Source: Cyanobacteria bacterium UBA11370
GTDB lineage: Bacteria; Cyanobacteriota; Cyanobacteriia; Cyanobacteriales; Coleofasciculaceae
Length of the DNA stretch: 9,021 nt
NCBI GenBank assembly: GCA_003486645.1
Contig: DNGI01000103.1
Coordinates: 1-9,021 of the forward strand
Direction: 5' to 3'
A program made the position numbers and the translations under genes. The notes under the pieces are model-generated. The model searched no databases. It saw only the letters and a program-made list of their open reading frames with translations, and was not told the origin of the DNA. Of the stretch, positions 1 to 5,300 are shown one piece after another. Numbering within the stretch: the stretch's first letter is position 1; each line of letters begins with the position of its first letter.

Positions 1-363
1 ATAAAGGTCACGGTGTAGCTGTAATACAATATTAGGAGTAAAAGGGATATGGGAATAGCTAGTATGAATGGTCGTCAGGACATCTCGATACCCAGCAATT
101 TCTTGTTCAGAGCGATCGCGTGGTGTGGTTTTTGTCGTTACTAACTTCTTAATTCGTTCCAACGGTACAGTAATCCCTTCAATTCGGTTAGAAGACTCCG
201 TACTTTGAATTACCGCCGCTTGGCGTAGTGTTTCCAGAACTTGGGGCGCTTGTTCTTTGAATAACTCCTGCTTGCCTTTGTACTCTCCAATCAAGCGAAT
301 GGTTTGTAGGAGTCTTTGGTTAATTGGTTGCTGTTCAATGAACCCTTGTTCAAAGGATTTCAT
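1..363 (-). CDS. Fic-family protein, N-terminal part (truncated by window edge)
   Basis: An open frame of 121 codons begins at an ATG (361-363) and continues past the left edge without a stop. The protein starts MKSFEQGFIEQQPINQRLL and contains SNRIEG at residues 58-63. This fits the (S/T)xxxE(G/N) inhibitory motif placed N-terminally in class II Fic proteins, followed by TVPLERI and a helical stretch typical of the Fic/DOC N-terminal region. Known Fic enzymes transfer AMP or other nucleotides to target proteins, and the inhibitory glutamate blocks productive ATP binding. The catalytic HPFx[D/E]GNGR loop would lie beyond the edge, so activity cannot be judged. A GAGG Shine-Dalgarno lies about 10 bases upstream and overlaps a 12-bp palindrome. 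It could be a toxin-like or regulatory Fic protein. The family call is fairly secure; the target is unknown. Confidence 0.8.
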   Translation of the reverse strand, partial: MKSFEQGFIEQQPINQRLLQTIRLIGEYKGKQELFKEQAPQVLETLRQAAVIQSTESSNRIEGITVPLERIKKLVTTKTTPRDRSEQEIAGYRDVLTTIHTSYSHIPFTPNIVLQLHRDLY

Positions 364-372
364 ATTAATTCT

Positions 373-384
373 ACCTCATGAGGT
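373..384. promoter_or_regulatory. 12-bp perfect palindrome over the Fic gene's ribosome binding site
   Basis: ACCTCATGAGGT is a perfect palindrome ten bases upstream of the Fic-family ATG. On the minus strand it contains the GAGG that serves as Shine-Dalgarno. A regulator binding here could control the Fic gene, but a chance palindrome of this length is possible. Confidence 0.3.
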
Positions 385-533
385 TTTTGAATTCAAAATT
401 CTTGCATGACCTACGCCCTGCTACGCTAACAAAATTCAAAATGAACAAATAAATTTTGAATTGGAGCGCAGCAACTTGACATTTTTTTGAATTAAAAATT
501 CAAAATTCAAAGTTCAAAATGAAGATGATCGAT

Positions 534-600
534 GGAAATTTAATCCTTTTTAATTCTGGGTACAAGCCCCCACTAATTGTCCTTAATTTTGAATTGATAA
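534..600 (-). repeat. Interspersed element copy A (inverted orientation)
   Basis: Read on the minus strand, this stretch matches 5048-5114 at 66 of 67 positions by eye. It includes the core GTGGGGGCTTGTACCC and the flank CAGAATTAAAAAGGA. Similarity continues more weakly to about 505. It sits in non-coding DNA downstream of the relaxase. No open frame or transposase is present, so if mobile it must be non-autonomous. Confidence 0.85.
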
Positions 601-698
601 TTTTGAATTTTGAATTGTTTTGACCATTCTTCACTATCCTAGAACATCGGTACAGTAATTAGATTCAACTGAAAAATTAATTATATTGAGCTTGAGCA

Positions 699-1856
699 TT
701 ATTTGGATATCGAAGTCTTTCTCAAAGAGTATTTTGAATTTTGAATTGCTCTACTGATCAACATAAACTGCTCAACATCTGCGGTAGTGAGTCGAGATTT
801 TTCCACCTGTATCCATTGTCCTGTTTCTAACTCTAGCTTGGAGGAGTCCTTGGCTTTCATCAATTGCACGCCGTCAGCATTACGTTCTAACACCAGCACC
901 CGCGTTTCCTCCTGCTTTTGCCAATAAACAGTATAAATATCTCCCCGGTGTTTGGTAGTTGAGAGCAAACAGAGCATTTTGGCGGCAATTGGGGCAACGA
1001 TTTGAGTGAACTGCTGTTGAACTGGATTGTTTTGGTCTACTAGAGGTTTGGAATTGGGAATTAACGATTGGGTGGTGCAGTCCCACTCCACTCCCCGGTA
1101 TTTTTGCAATCCTGGTAATGAATAAGCTTTCCCAAGCTTGTTACCAGGAAAATATACGCTATCGAGTCCGAAACTTATCCCTACCACCTGATTGTTAGCA
1201 GTAATAGCAGGACGCACAGTTACGCCAGATTGCTGGAGTCTCAATACCAACTGCGTTAGGGTGGGGCAGTTGCTAGTATTTTCATCAATTATCTGTTGTA
1301 GCTGACGGATTGCAGGTAATTGTGCGGGTTGGGAGCGCTTGCCACTTTCATAGTCTAGTTGTTCTTTCCGGTATCTCCGCATTTGCCCAGTAGTGGGGGC
1401 GCGACGTTCTGTATCTGATATTGTAGGCGTGAGGTTGTATGAGGCTTCTAAGCCAGAAAGTACCTGTTGAGTGCGCTGGTAGTCCCAGGAATCTTTAACA
1501 CAGGTGCCATCAAGTCTAACCCGACTGGCAACGATATGAACATGGTCGTGTGCTGTGTCGGTATGCCGTGCCACAATATATTGGTTGCGAGTAAATCCCA
1601 TCGCTGTGAGGTAACGCTGTGCGATTTCACACCAGGTTCGGTCATCGAGATGTTCACTCGTTGGTAGCGATAGCGATATATGACAAACGGGTTTAGTGAC
1701 TCGGTGGTTGAGAGAGTGCCAGATTCTGAATTCCCCGCTTAATTCGCTGGAATTCTCTCCTGCCATATTCCCCCCAATTAGTTTAGCTCCCTCTTTATTG
1801 AGGACATAATTGAGGCATTTAGCAAAGTTATTGCCCTTAACCAGTTTGCCGATCAT
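699..1856 (-). CDS. MOBP-type relaxase (mobilization nuclease)
   Basis: This 385-aa protein should nick the plasmid at oriT and pilot the cut strand in conjugative transfer. The N-terminus MIGKLVKGNNFAKCLNYVLN carries the likely catalytic tyrosine (Y17), followed by IGGNMAG (27-33). The CHISLSLP segment lies at 58-65, and the metal-binding three-histidine motif HTDTAHDHVHIV at 98-109 has H103, H105 and H107, with R112 following. These are the hallmarks of the VirD2/MobA relaxase domain. Residues 155-385 have no motif I recognise and may be a partner-binding tail. The ATG overlaps the end of the small upstream gene by 20 bp and has no clear Shine-Dalgarno, so translation is probably coupled. 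The last residues (QNSKY and nearby) are encoded by a heptamer repeat tract, so the extreme C-terminus may have been altered by repeat insertion. Confidence 0.9.
   Translation of the reverse strand: MIGKLVKGNNFAKCLNYVLNKEGAKLIGGNMAGENSSELSGEFRIWHSLNHRVTKPVCHISLSLPTSEHLDDRTWCEIAQRYLTAMGFTRNQYIVARHTDTAHDHVHIVASRVRLDGTCVKDSWDYQRTQQVLSGLEASYNLTPTISDTERRAPTTGQMRRYRKEQLDYESGKRSQPAQLPAIRQLQQIIDENTSNCPTLTQLVLRLQQSGVTVRPAITANNQVVGISFGLDSVYFPGNKLGKAYSLPGLQKYRGVEWDCTTQSLIPNSKPLVDQNNPVQQQFTQIVAPIAAKMLCLLSTTKHRGDIYTVYWQKQEETRVLVLERNADGVQLMKAKDSSKLELETGQWIQVEKSRLTTADVEQFMLISRAIQNSKYSLRKTSISK
731..747. repeat. Heptamer repeat inside the relaxase 3' end
   Basis: Two tandem ATTTTGA units plus ATT lie within the relaxase reading frame and encode the stretch around QNSKY, about 15 codons before the stop. 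The same heptamer fills nearby non-coding gaps. Confidence 0.75.
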
Positions 1857-2076
1857 TTTTCAACAGTGAATCTACTTTTTCGTTTAATTGCTTGAGATTA
1901 TCCAGGATAGGTTTGACTTCCTGTTTGACTACATCGGTCAAAGCCGCTTCTAACAAGGAGATATTCTCTTGGGGAGTAAGGGGTTTCGAGCGAAAATCTG
2001 TGGTGGGTGGCACTACAGTAATTTTGGGATTGGCATCTTCTGGGTTAGTCACGTCGCTTCGCTCCAATTCACGCAT
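1837..2076 (-). CDS. Small coiled-coil protein between mobC and relaxase
   Basis: The longest frame gives 79 aa from an ATG at 2074-2076. A GTG at 2050-2052 (residue 9) is a better start: GGAG lies nine bases before it, whereas the ATG has no Shine-Dalgarno and sits in repeated DNA, so the real protein is probably about 71 aa. The first half is hydrophilic and proline-rich. Residues about 37-73 (ENISLLEAALTDVVKQEV to KVDSLLK) have a heptad-like pattern of leucine, isoleucine and valine and probably form a coiled coil. No catalytic motif is seen. Its position between a mobC-like gene and a relaxase, with a 20-bp overlap into the latter, suggests an accessory relaxosome subunit. This is inference from context only. 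Confidence 0.7.
   Translation of the reverse strand: MRELERSDVTNPEDANPKITVVPPTTDFRSKPLTPQENISLLEAALTDVVKQEVKPILDNLKQLNEKVDSLLKNDRQTG
2062..2065 (-). promoter_or_regulatory. Shine-Dalgarno favouring the GTG start at 2052
   Basis: GGAG on the minus strand lies nine bases before the GTG at 2050-2052. It lies within a GAATTGGAGCGaAGC repeat also found at 458-480, so a dispersed repeat seems to supply both the ribosome binding site and the start codon. Confidence 0.5.
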
Positions 2077-2200
2077 TCACGCATTATTAATTCAAAATTA
2101 CAATCAGTGGGGGCTTGTACCCCAAATTAAAAATGATTAAATTTTCTGGATTTTTATTCATGCAATAATTTTGAATTTTGAATTTTGAATTTTGAATTCA
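2067..2200 (+). repeat. Interspersed element copy B with heptamer tail
   Basis: Two tandem ATTCACGC units (2067-2082) are followed by TTATTAATTCAAAATTA, the core GTGGGGGCTTGTACCC (2107-2122), an A+T-rich stretch, and four exact tandem ATTTTGA heptamers (2168-2195). It has the same order of parts as copy C but is more diverged. It occupies the gap between the mobC-like gene and the small coiled-coil gene and reaches into the latter's annotated 5' end. Confidence 0.8.
2168..2195. repeat. Four tandem ATTTTGA heptamers
   Basis: Four exact copies of the 7-bp unit lie end to end. This matches the short tandemly repeated repetitive (STRR) heptamers known from filamentous cyanobacteria, which are common between genes. 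Confidence 0.9.
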
Positions 2201-2223
2201 AATTTATGTCCGCCTACTTAGGG

Positions 2224-2529
2224 TTAGAGATTAGCTCCTGTAATTTCCAAACGCACTTGTTTAATGAGTTGCTGAAGTTGAAGGAGTAAATCTGGGTCAT
2301 CAGTTGCGGTGGCTAACTGTTCGAGTTTCTTGCCAATGCGACCGAGTTCTTCATAGGTGAGTAAGGCAACATCAGTGATGCGAAGGGGAGTATGGCGATT
2401 GAGTCCCTGATGTCGCAGGTAGGCAGAGAGTCCTAAATTTTGGCTAGCGGCTCGTTGCTGGATTAGCGCTTTTTCTTCAGGATTCAGGCGGATTTTTATG
2501 AGTTCTGTGCGCGAAAAGTTATGAGGCAT
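2224..2529 (-). CDS. mobC: MobC-like ribbon-helix-helix mobilization protein
   Basis: This 101-aa protein probably binds oriT and helps the relaxase open and nick DNA. Residues 9-43 fit a ribbon-helix-helix fold: a short strand (ELIKIRLNPEE), then helix EKALIQQRAASQ, a turn NLGLS and helix AYLRHQGL. The C-terminal part has ELGRIGKKLEQLA (61-73), like the conserved I-G-x-x-L-x-Q-L-A signature of MobC/NikA-type accessory proteins, then a leucine-rich helix (81-95). It heads the minus-strand mobilization cluster, 147 bp upstream of the small coiled-coil gene. The ATG lacks a strong Shine-Dalgarno (only AAG nearby). It is divergent from the ParM-like gene, so 2530-2701 should hold promoters for both and possibly oriT. 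Confidence 0.82.
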   Translation of the reverse strand: MPHNFSRTELIKIRLNPEEKALIQQRAASQNLGLSAYLRHQGLNRHTPLRITDVALLTYEELGRIGKKLEQLATATDDPDLLLQLQQLIKQVRLEITGANL

Positions 2530-2701
2530 ATCTTATTTATGTTTTCGGTGTTTCCTTGTTTTAAAATTACCGTTTTTGACAGTTTTTTGCCTATTATCCT
2601 AAAGGTTATTTCTGTTTAACCACTTGGTCGATGTTCCATCTTGTAAGGCTGGGATAGGGTAAGAGCAATGTTGAGGCAAGATGGTTTCATCCTAAAAAGT
2701 T
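2530..2701. promoter_or_regulatory. Divergent intergenic region: promoters and possible oriT
   Basis: This 172-bp gap separates the mobC-like and ParM-like genes. It holds an 8-bp perfect inverted repeat, CCATCTTG (2636-2643) and CAAGATGG (2677-2684), and two copies of ATCCTAAA (2596-2603, 2689-2696). A TTGACA (2576-2581) is present, but the best nearby TATTAT is only 10 bases away, so no standard promoter can be assigned. The DNA next to mobC is a common site for oriT in MOBP plasmids; that part is inference. Confidence 0.4.
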
Positions 2702-3976
2702 ATGGCTCATGCAATAACAACTCCCAAAAATATTCCGGCTCAGGTTGTAATTTCTCTGGATTTTGGTGGCTCGGATACTAAGATAATTGCTGAGGAAGTA
2801 CCTGTTGAAAATGTTAGGGATGTTTTCTCAAAATCCCACAGCTTCTCGTTGGCGATGTCCCCGGAAGTTTCTGTGGTTTCGGCGGAGTCTTTAGGGGACT
2901 ATAGCAACTCTAAGATTGGCAATGCTGCCCCTGAGTATTCGGCGTGGGTGGGTAATCAAGATACCTATACTGCCGTGGGACATCTGGCAAAGCACCGCTT
3001 TCACGGCAATCCGGGACTAGGAGAACTCAAATATGAAAGAGCGATCGCTAAAACCTTAGCTGCTGTTTGGGTGGTTCAGCAACGCCTCGGACTGCCCAAT
3101 AAGTTCAATATCGCGCTGTCGGCGTTGTTACCCTATGGTGAATATGCCGATAAGGAGCGCTTCGAGTCGTTGTTAACCGAAGCCTTGCGTTACTTTGAGA
3201 CACCCACGGGACGCTGCCGGGTGAAGCTGGTGCAGTTTCAGTGCCGACCAGAAGGAGCGGGTATCTATCTAGTCCATTCTCGCATGAGGGGAGACTCCAT
3301 GCTTGATAAATCAATGGCAGTGGTCATGGTAGGCTATCGCAATGCCTCAATTTTGTCTGCCCAATATGGGGAAGTGGGCAAGGGGGTAACATCTGATTTG
3401 GGTTTTATAAAGATGGTGGAACAGGTCAAAGACTGCACCTCCGGACAAAATGCAGAACGTCTGACTCCCGCCATTGTTGCCGCTGCCGATGAGGTGAACC
3501 CCGATACTCTGGTTCATTTGGCTCGCAGTACTGAACCTAGTCACCGTGCGGTTGATGTGGAAAATCTGGTTAAGGCGATTAAGCTGTGTCGCACTGAATA
3601 TATCACGGCTCTGACTAATTGGATTGATAATCAACTAGCGGATGAGGTTAGCGAGATGGTCTTTTGCGGTGGCACAGCCGCTTATCTAAAATCTCAACTT
3701 AATGATTACTACAGTGCCAAAGGAATTGAGCTGTACTGGAATGCCAACATGATAATCCCCAAACGCCTGTTGTGCGATCGCTTAACCCCTGATCGCTTGT
3801 CTGATGTTTACGGAGTCTTTCTGTTTTTTCGAGACAAGGTGATGAATGAGGTCATGAGTTGGCTTGAACAGCAGCAACTAGCCGGATCGTTGGAGTCAAG
3901 TGTTGAACAAACGTTACCAATTGATTCACCATCCTCCGAACCCGTCAAACTTCATCTTCTCAGCGGTGTTTCTTAA
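2702..3976 (+). CDS. parM: ParM/StbA-type actin-like plasmid segregation ATPase
   Basis: This 424-aa protein is likely a filament-forming actin homologue that moves plasmid copies apart using ATP. The phosphate-1 loop is LDFGGSDTKII (19-29). A second phosphate-like region is MAVVMVGYRNASILSAQYG (205-223), followed by TSDLGF (230-235). The adenosine-binding motif is EMVFCGGTAAYL (318-329). The order and spacing fit the StbA/ParM family. The last 35 residues are serine- and proline-rich and probably disordered. The start ATG has no obvious Shine-Dalgarno. Downstream lie two arrays of 11-bp repeats and a gene for a possible adaptor, a setting typical of type II partition loci. The family call is strong; partition as the job is inferred from homology and context. 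Confidence 0.88.
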   Translation: MAHAITTPKNIPAQVVISLDFGGSDTKIIAEEVPVENVRDVFSKSHSFSLAMSPEVSVVSAESLGDYSNSKIGNAAPEYSAWVGNQDTYTAVGHLAKHRFHGNPGLGELKYERAIAKTLAAVWVVQQRLGLPNKFNIALSALLPYGEYADKERFESLLTEALRYFETPTGRCRVKLVQFQCRPEGAGIYLVHSRMRGDSMLDKSMAVVMVGYRNASILSAQYGEVGKGVTSDLGFIKMVEQVKDCTSGQNAERLTPAIVAAADEVNPDTLVHLARSTEPSHRAVDVENLVKAIKLCRTEYITALTNWIDNQLADEVSEMVFCGGTAAYLKSQLNDYYSAKGIELYWNANMIIPKRLLCDRLTPDRLSDVYGVFLFFRDKVMNEVMSWLEQQQLAGSLESSVEQTLPIDSPSSEPVKLHLLSGVS

Positions 3977-4182
3977 ATTTTCAAGAACTCATAGACTGTA
4001 GCAGTTTTCCTGGAGAAGGTAAAAGCGGCGGTTAGTGCGATTACCCAAGGAGTAGCGTGATCGAGCGATCGCATAGCCTGAATTTAGCCCAAATGTGTCC
4101 CCAAAACCATATCTTGCTCTACCGAGAAACTACAGCGTTGTCCCACACTACTGGTGGACTAGGGCGGACTAGGGAACCAGAG
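3977..4182. other. Non-coding DNA left of the 11-bp repeat arrays
   Basis: No gene is visible. The stretch contains a HIP1 octamer (4065-4072) and a near-tandem doublet GGACTAGGG at 4156-4164 and 4166-4174, just before the first 11-bp repeat cluster. I see no clear hairpin terminator after the ParM-like gene, so transcription could continue into the repeats. Confidence 0.4.
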
Positions 4183-4248
4183 ACTTACTGAGTACTTACT
4201 GACGACTTACTGCAAGTTTACTACAAATTTACTGAGCATTTAATACCC
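4183..4248 (+). repeat. parC-like 11-bp repeat cluster 1 (five units plus one degenerate)
   Basis: Units begin at 4183, 4194, 4205, 4216, 4227 and 4238, an exact 11-bp period. Five share the core (A/G)(C/T)TTACT followed by four variable bases, often GAGN. The sixth is degenerate (ATTTAATACCC). An 11-bp spacing puts each site on nearly the same helix face, as expected for cooperative binding by a centromere or initiator protein. Confidence 0.9.
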
Positions 4249-4301
4249 TTGGGTTTCACCACAGTTGATGAGATTTTATGGCAAAAGACTTCCCACTGTT
4301 G
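4249..4301. promoter_or_regulatory. Spacer between the two repeat clusters, possible promoter
   Basis: The 53-bp spacer has TTGGGT (4249-4254), then 17 bases, then GATTTTAT, a weak fit to -35/-10 elements. It also has a short inverted pair ACAGT/ACTGT. In R1 parC the promoter sits between two repeat clusters. The same layout is possible here but is not proved by the sequence. Confidence 0.3.
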
Positions 4302-4378
4302 ATTTACTGACGACTTACTGAGGACTTACTAGAGATTTACTGAGAACTTACTAGAGATTTACTGAGGACTTACTAGAG
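4302..4378 (+). repeat. parC-like 11-bp repeat cluster 2 (seven units)
   Basis: Seven units begin at 4302, 4313, 4324, 4335, 4346, 4357 and 4368, again with an exact 11-bp period. The consensus is A(C/T)TTACT(GAG/AGA)G; an eighth, decayed unit begins at 4379. Units with ATTTACT and ACTTACT largely alternate. The array ends about 20 bp before a TAATAT box (4400-4405) and 55 bp before the next gene, so a protein bound here could also repress that gene. Confidence 0.93.
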
Positions 4379-4418
4379 ACTTTTTCCCCTCTAAAAAAGT
4401 AATATTTAACTCAATTGC

Positions 4419-4423
4419 AGGAG
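4419..4423 (+). promoter_or_regulatory. Shine-Dalgarno for the GTG-initiated 192-aa gene
   Basis: AGGAG is nine bases upstream of the GTG at 4433, which supports that codon as the start. Confidence 0.75.
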
Positions 4424-4432
4424 TAATAGTCT

Positions 4433-5011
4433 GTGGATACTACAACACCGAGTACGGATAAAACATCGACAACTAGCCAAAATAAAAAGGCAGTAGCCAA
4501 AGCCCAAGTTCAAGTTACCTATCGCGCTTTCACCGATTATGACGCAATGGTCATAAACTACTGCAAAAAAGATGGCATTCCCGAACTGCGCGAGCGAATG
4601 CGACAGGCATTCAGTTATCTTTACAGCCCCTTTGCTGCTGCTGAAGTGGGTTTACCTGTTAATCAAGTGCGGCAGATTGCGGATCAGGCGGCGAGAAGAC
4701 TAATCGATTACGCAATAATGCTCAATTCCGAGTTTGGACTATCCTTATCTCCAGTTATTTGGGGCAATACACACCAATCTAGTGGAGGAAATCAGTTTCA
4801 ACCAATAGCAGTTCCCCCAAAGCAGTCAGTAGCTTCCCCTAATATCACACCAGGACAGTTAGTTATGGATGAATTGGATGATGGGGATGAAGCAGATAAA
4901 AAAGAACAAGAACGAGACCAACGAATACAAGAAATGCTAGACGAAGCGAGGTTGGCTAATCCCGAAACCGCTTTTTTAGGAAAGGGGAAATGGCACGACC
5001 CGTTCAATTAG
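4433..5011 (+). CDS. Unrecognised 192-aa protein, candidate centromere-binding adaptor
   Basis: I do not recognise a family with certainty. The GTG start is backed by AGGAG nine bases upstream. Residues 1-24 are Thr/Ser/Lys-rich and probably flexible. Residues 26-105 look folded: a possible strand (VQVTYRAFT) and then helices around ELRERMRQAFSYLY, FAAAEVGLPVNQVRQIADQ and AARRLIDYAIML, basic enough to bind DNA. Residues 106-145 are a proline/glutamine linker. Residues 146-175 are highly charged (ELDDGDEADKKEQERDQ), and the protein ends in FLGKGKWHDPFN. The gene begins just downstream of two arrays of 11-bp repeats and after a ParM-like gene, the place where a ParR-type adaptor would be expected. 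ParR proteins are usually shorter, at about 100-120 aa. A replication or transcription regulator is the main alternative. Confidence 0.75.
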   Translation: MDTTTPSTDKTSTTSQNKKAVAKAQVQVTYRAFTDYDAMVINYCKKDGIPELRERMRQAFSYLYSPFAAAEVGLPVNQVRQIADQAARRLIDYAIMLNSEFGLSLSPVIWGNTHQSSGGNQFQPIAVPPKQSVASPNITPGQLVMDELDDGDEADKKEQERDQRIQEMLDEARLANPETAFLGKGKWHDPFN

Positions 5012-5030
5012 TTCATCAGCGGTCAAAAAA

Positions 5031-5165
5031 ATTCACGCATTCACGCATTATCAATTCAAAATTAAGGACAATTAGTGGGGGCTTGTACCCAGAATTAAAA
5101 AGGACTAAATTTCCCTCGACTCTCTTCATGCAAGAACTTTGAATGCAAGAATTTTGAATTCAAAA
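5031..5165 (+). repeat. Interspersed element copy C with heptamer tail
   Basis: Two ATTCACGC units (5031-5046) lead into a stretch (5048-5114) matching copy A at 66 of 67 positions by eye, with the core GTGGGGGCTTGTACCC at 5075-5090. It ends in TTTGAATGCAAG and ATTTTGAATTC heptamer-type DNA. It lies between the 192-aa gene and the ParA-like gene. The core can form a small hairpin, with G and C runs around a loop of about six bases. Confidence 0.85.
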
Positions 5166-5237
5166 AAAGGTAAAGTCGCTTACTCATTCTGCTATATCTG
5201 ATGGATTTTGAGTTTTTAATTCACCAGCAATCAGCAT

Positions 5238-5263
5238 TTGAAATAAGCGATCGCTTATTTCAA
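5238..5263. promoter_or_regulatory. 26-bp perfect palindrome centred on a HIP1 site, upstream of the ParA-like gene
   Basis: Each half is TTGAAATAAGCGA and its reverse complement, with no mismatch over 26 bp. The centre is the HIP1 octamer GCGATCGC. It ends 37 bp before the ATG of the ParA-like gene, in a good position for an operator. As RNA it could also form a hairpin in the 5' leader. Confidence 0.55.
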
Positions 5264-5288
5264 TCCCACAAGCATCAACAACTAAGTT

Positions 5289-5293
5289 AGGAG
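5289..5293 (+). promoter_or_regulatory. Shine-Dalgarno of the ParA-like gene
   Basis: AGGAG followed by seven bases and the ATG at 5301 fixes the start. Confidence 0.8.
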
Positions 5294-5300
5294 AAGACAG

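Larger units (their letters stand above)
364..698. other. Non-coding gap rich in short cyanobacterial repeats
   Basis: No gene is visible between the Fic-family start and the relaxase stop. The gap is filled with TTTTGAATT/AATTCAAAA heptamer-type tracts (about 388-520 and 585-616), a GAATTGGAGCGCAGC stretch (458-480) that is repeated at 2048-2070, a CTACGC-CCTG-CTACGC doublet near 413-428, and one copy of a longer interspersed element (534-600). I see no convincing terminator for the relaxase gene and no convincing promoter. Confidence 0.6.

Noticed and set aside
1467..2140. Plus-strand open frames across the relaxase and the small coiled-coil gene
   Set aside because: They lie antisense to well-supported genes, show no domains, and read repeat DNA at their ends.
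2576..2597. Promoter TTGACA...TATTAT before the ParM-like gene
   Set aside because: The spacing is only 10 bases, too short for a standard sigma-70 type promoter.
3105..3634. Minus-strand open frames within the ParM-like gene
   Set aside because: They are shadows of a gene with clear actin-like motifs and have no motifs of their own.
4183..4378. CRISPR array
   Set aside because: The units are 11 bp and directly adjacent, with no unique spacers of 30-40 bp and no cas gene nearby.
699..5165. Composite transposon flanked by copies A and C
   Set aside because: No transposase or target-site duplication is visible, and the copies are short non-coding repeats.
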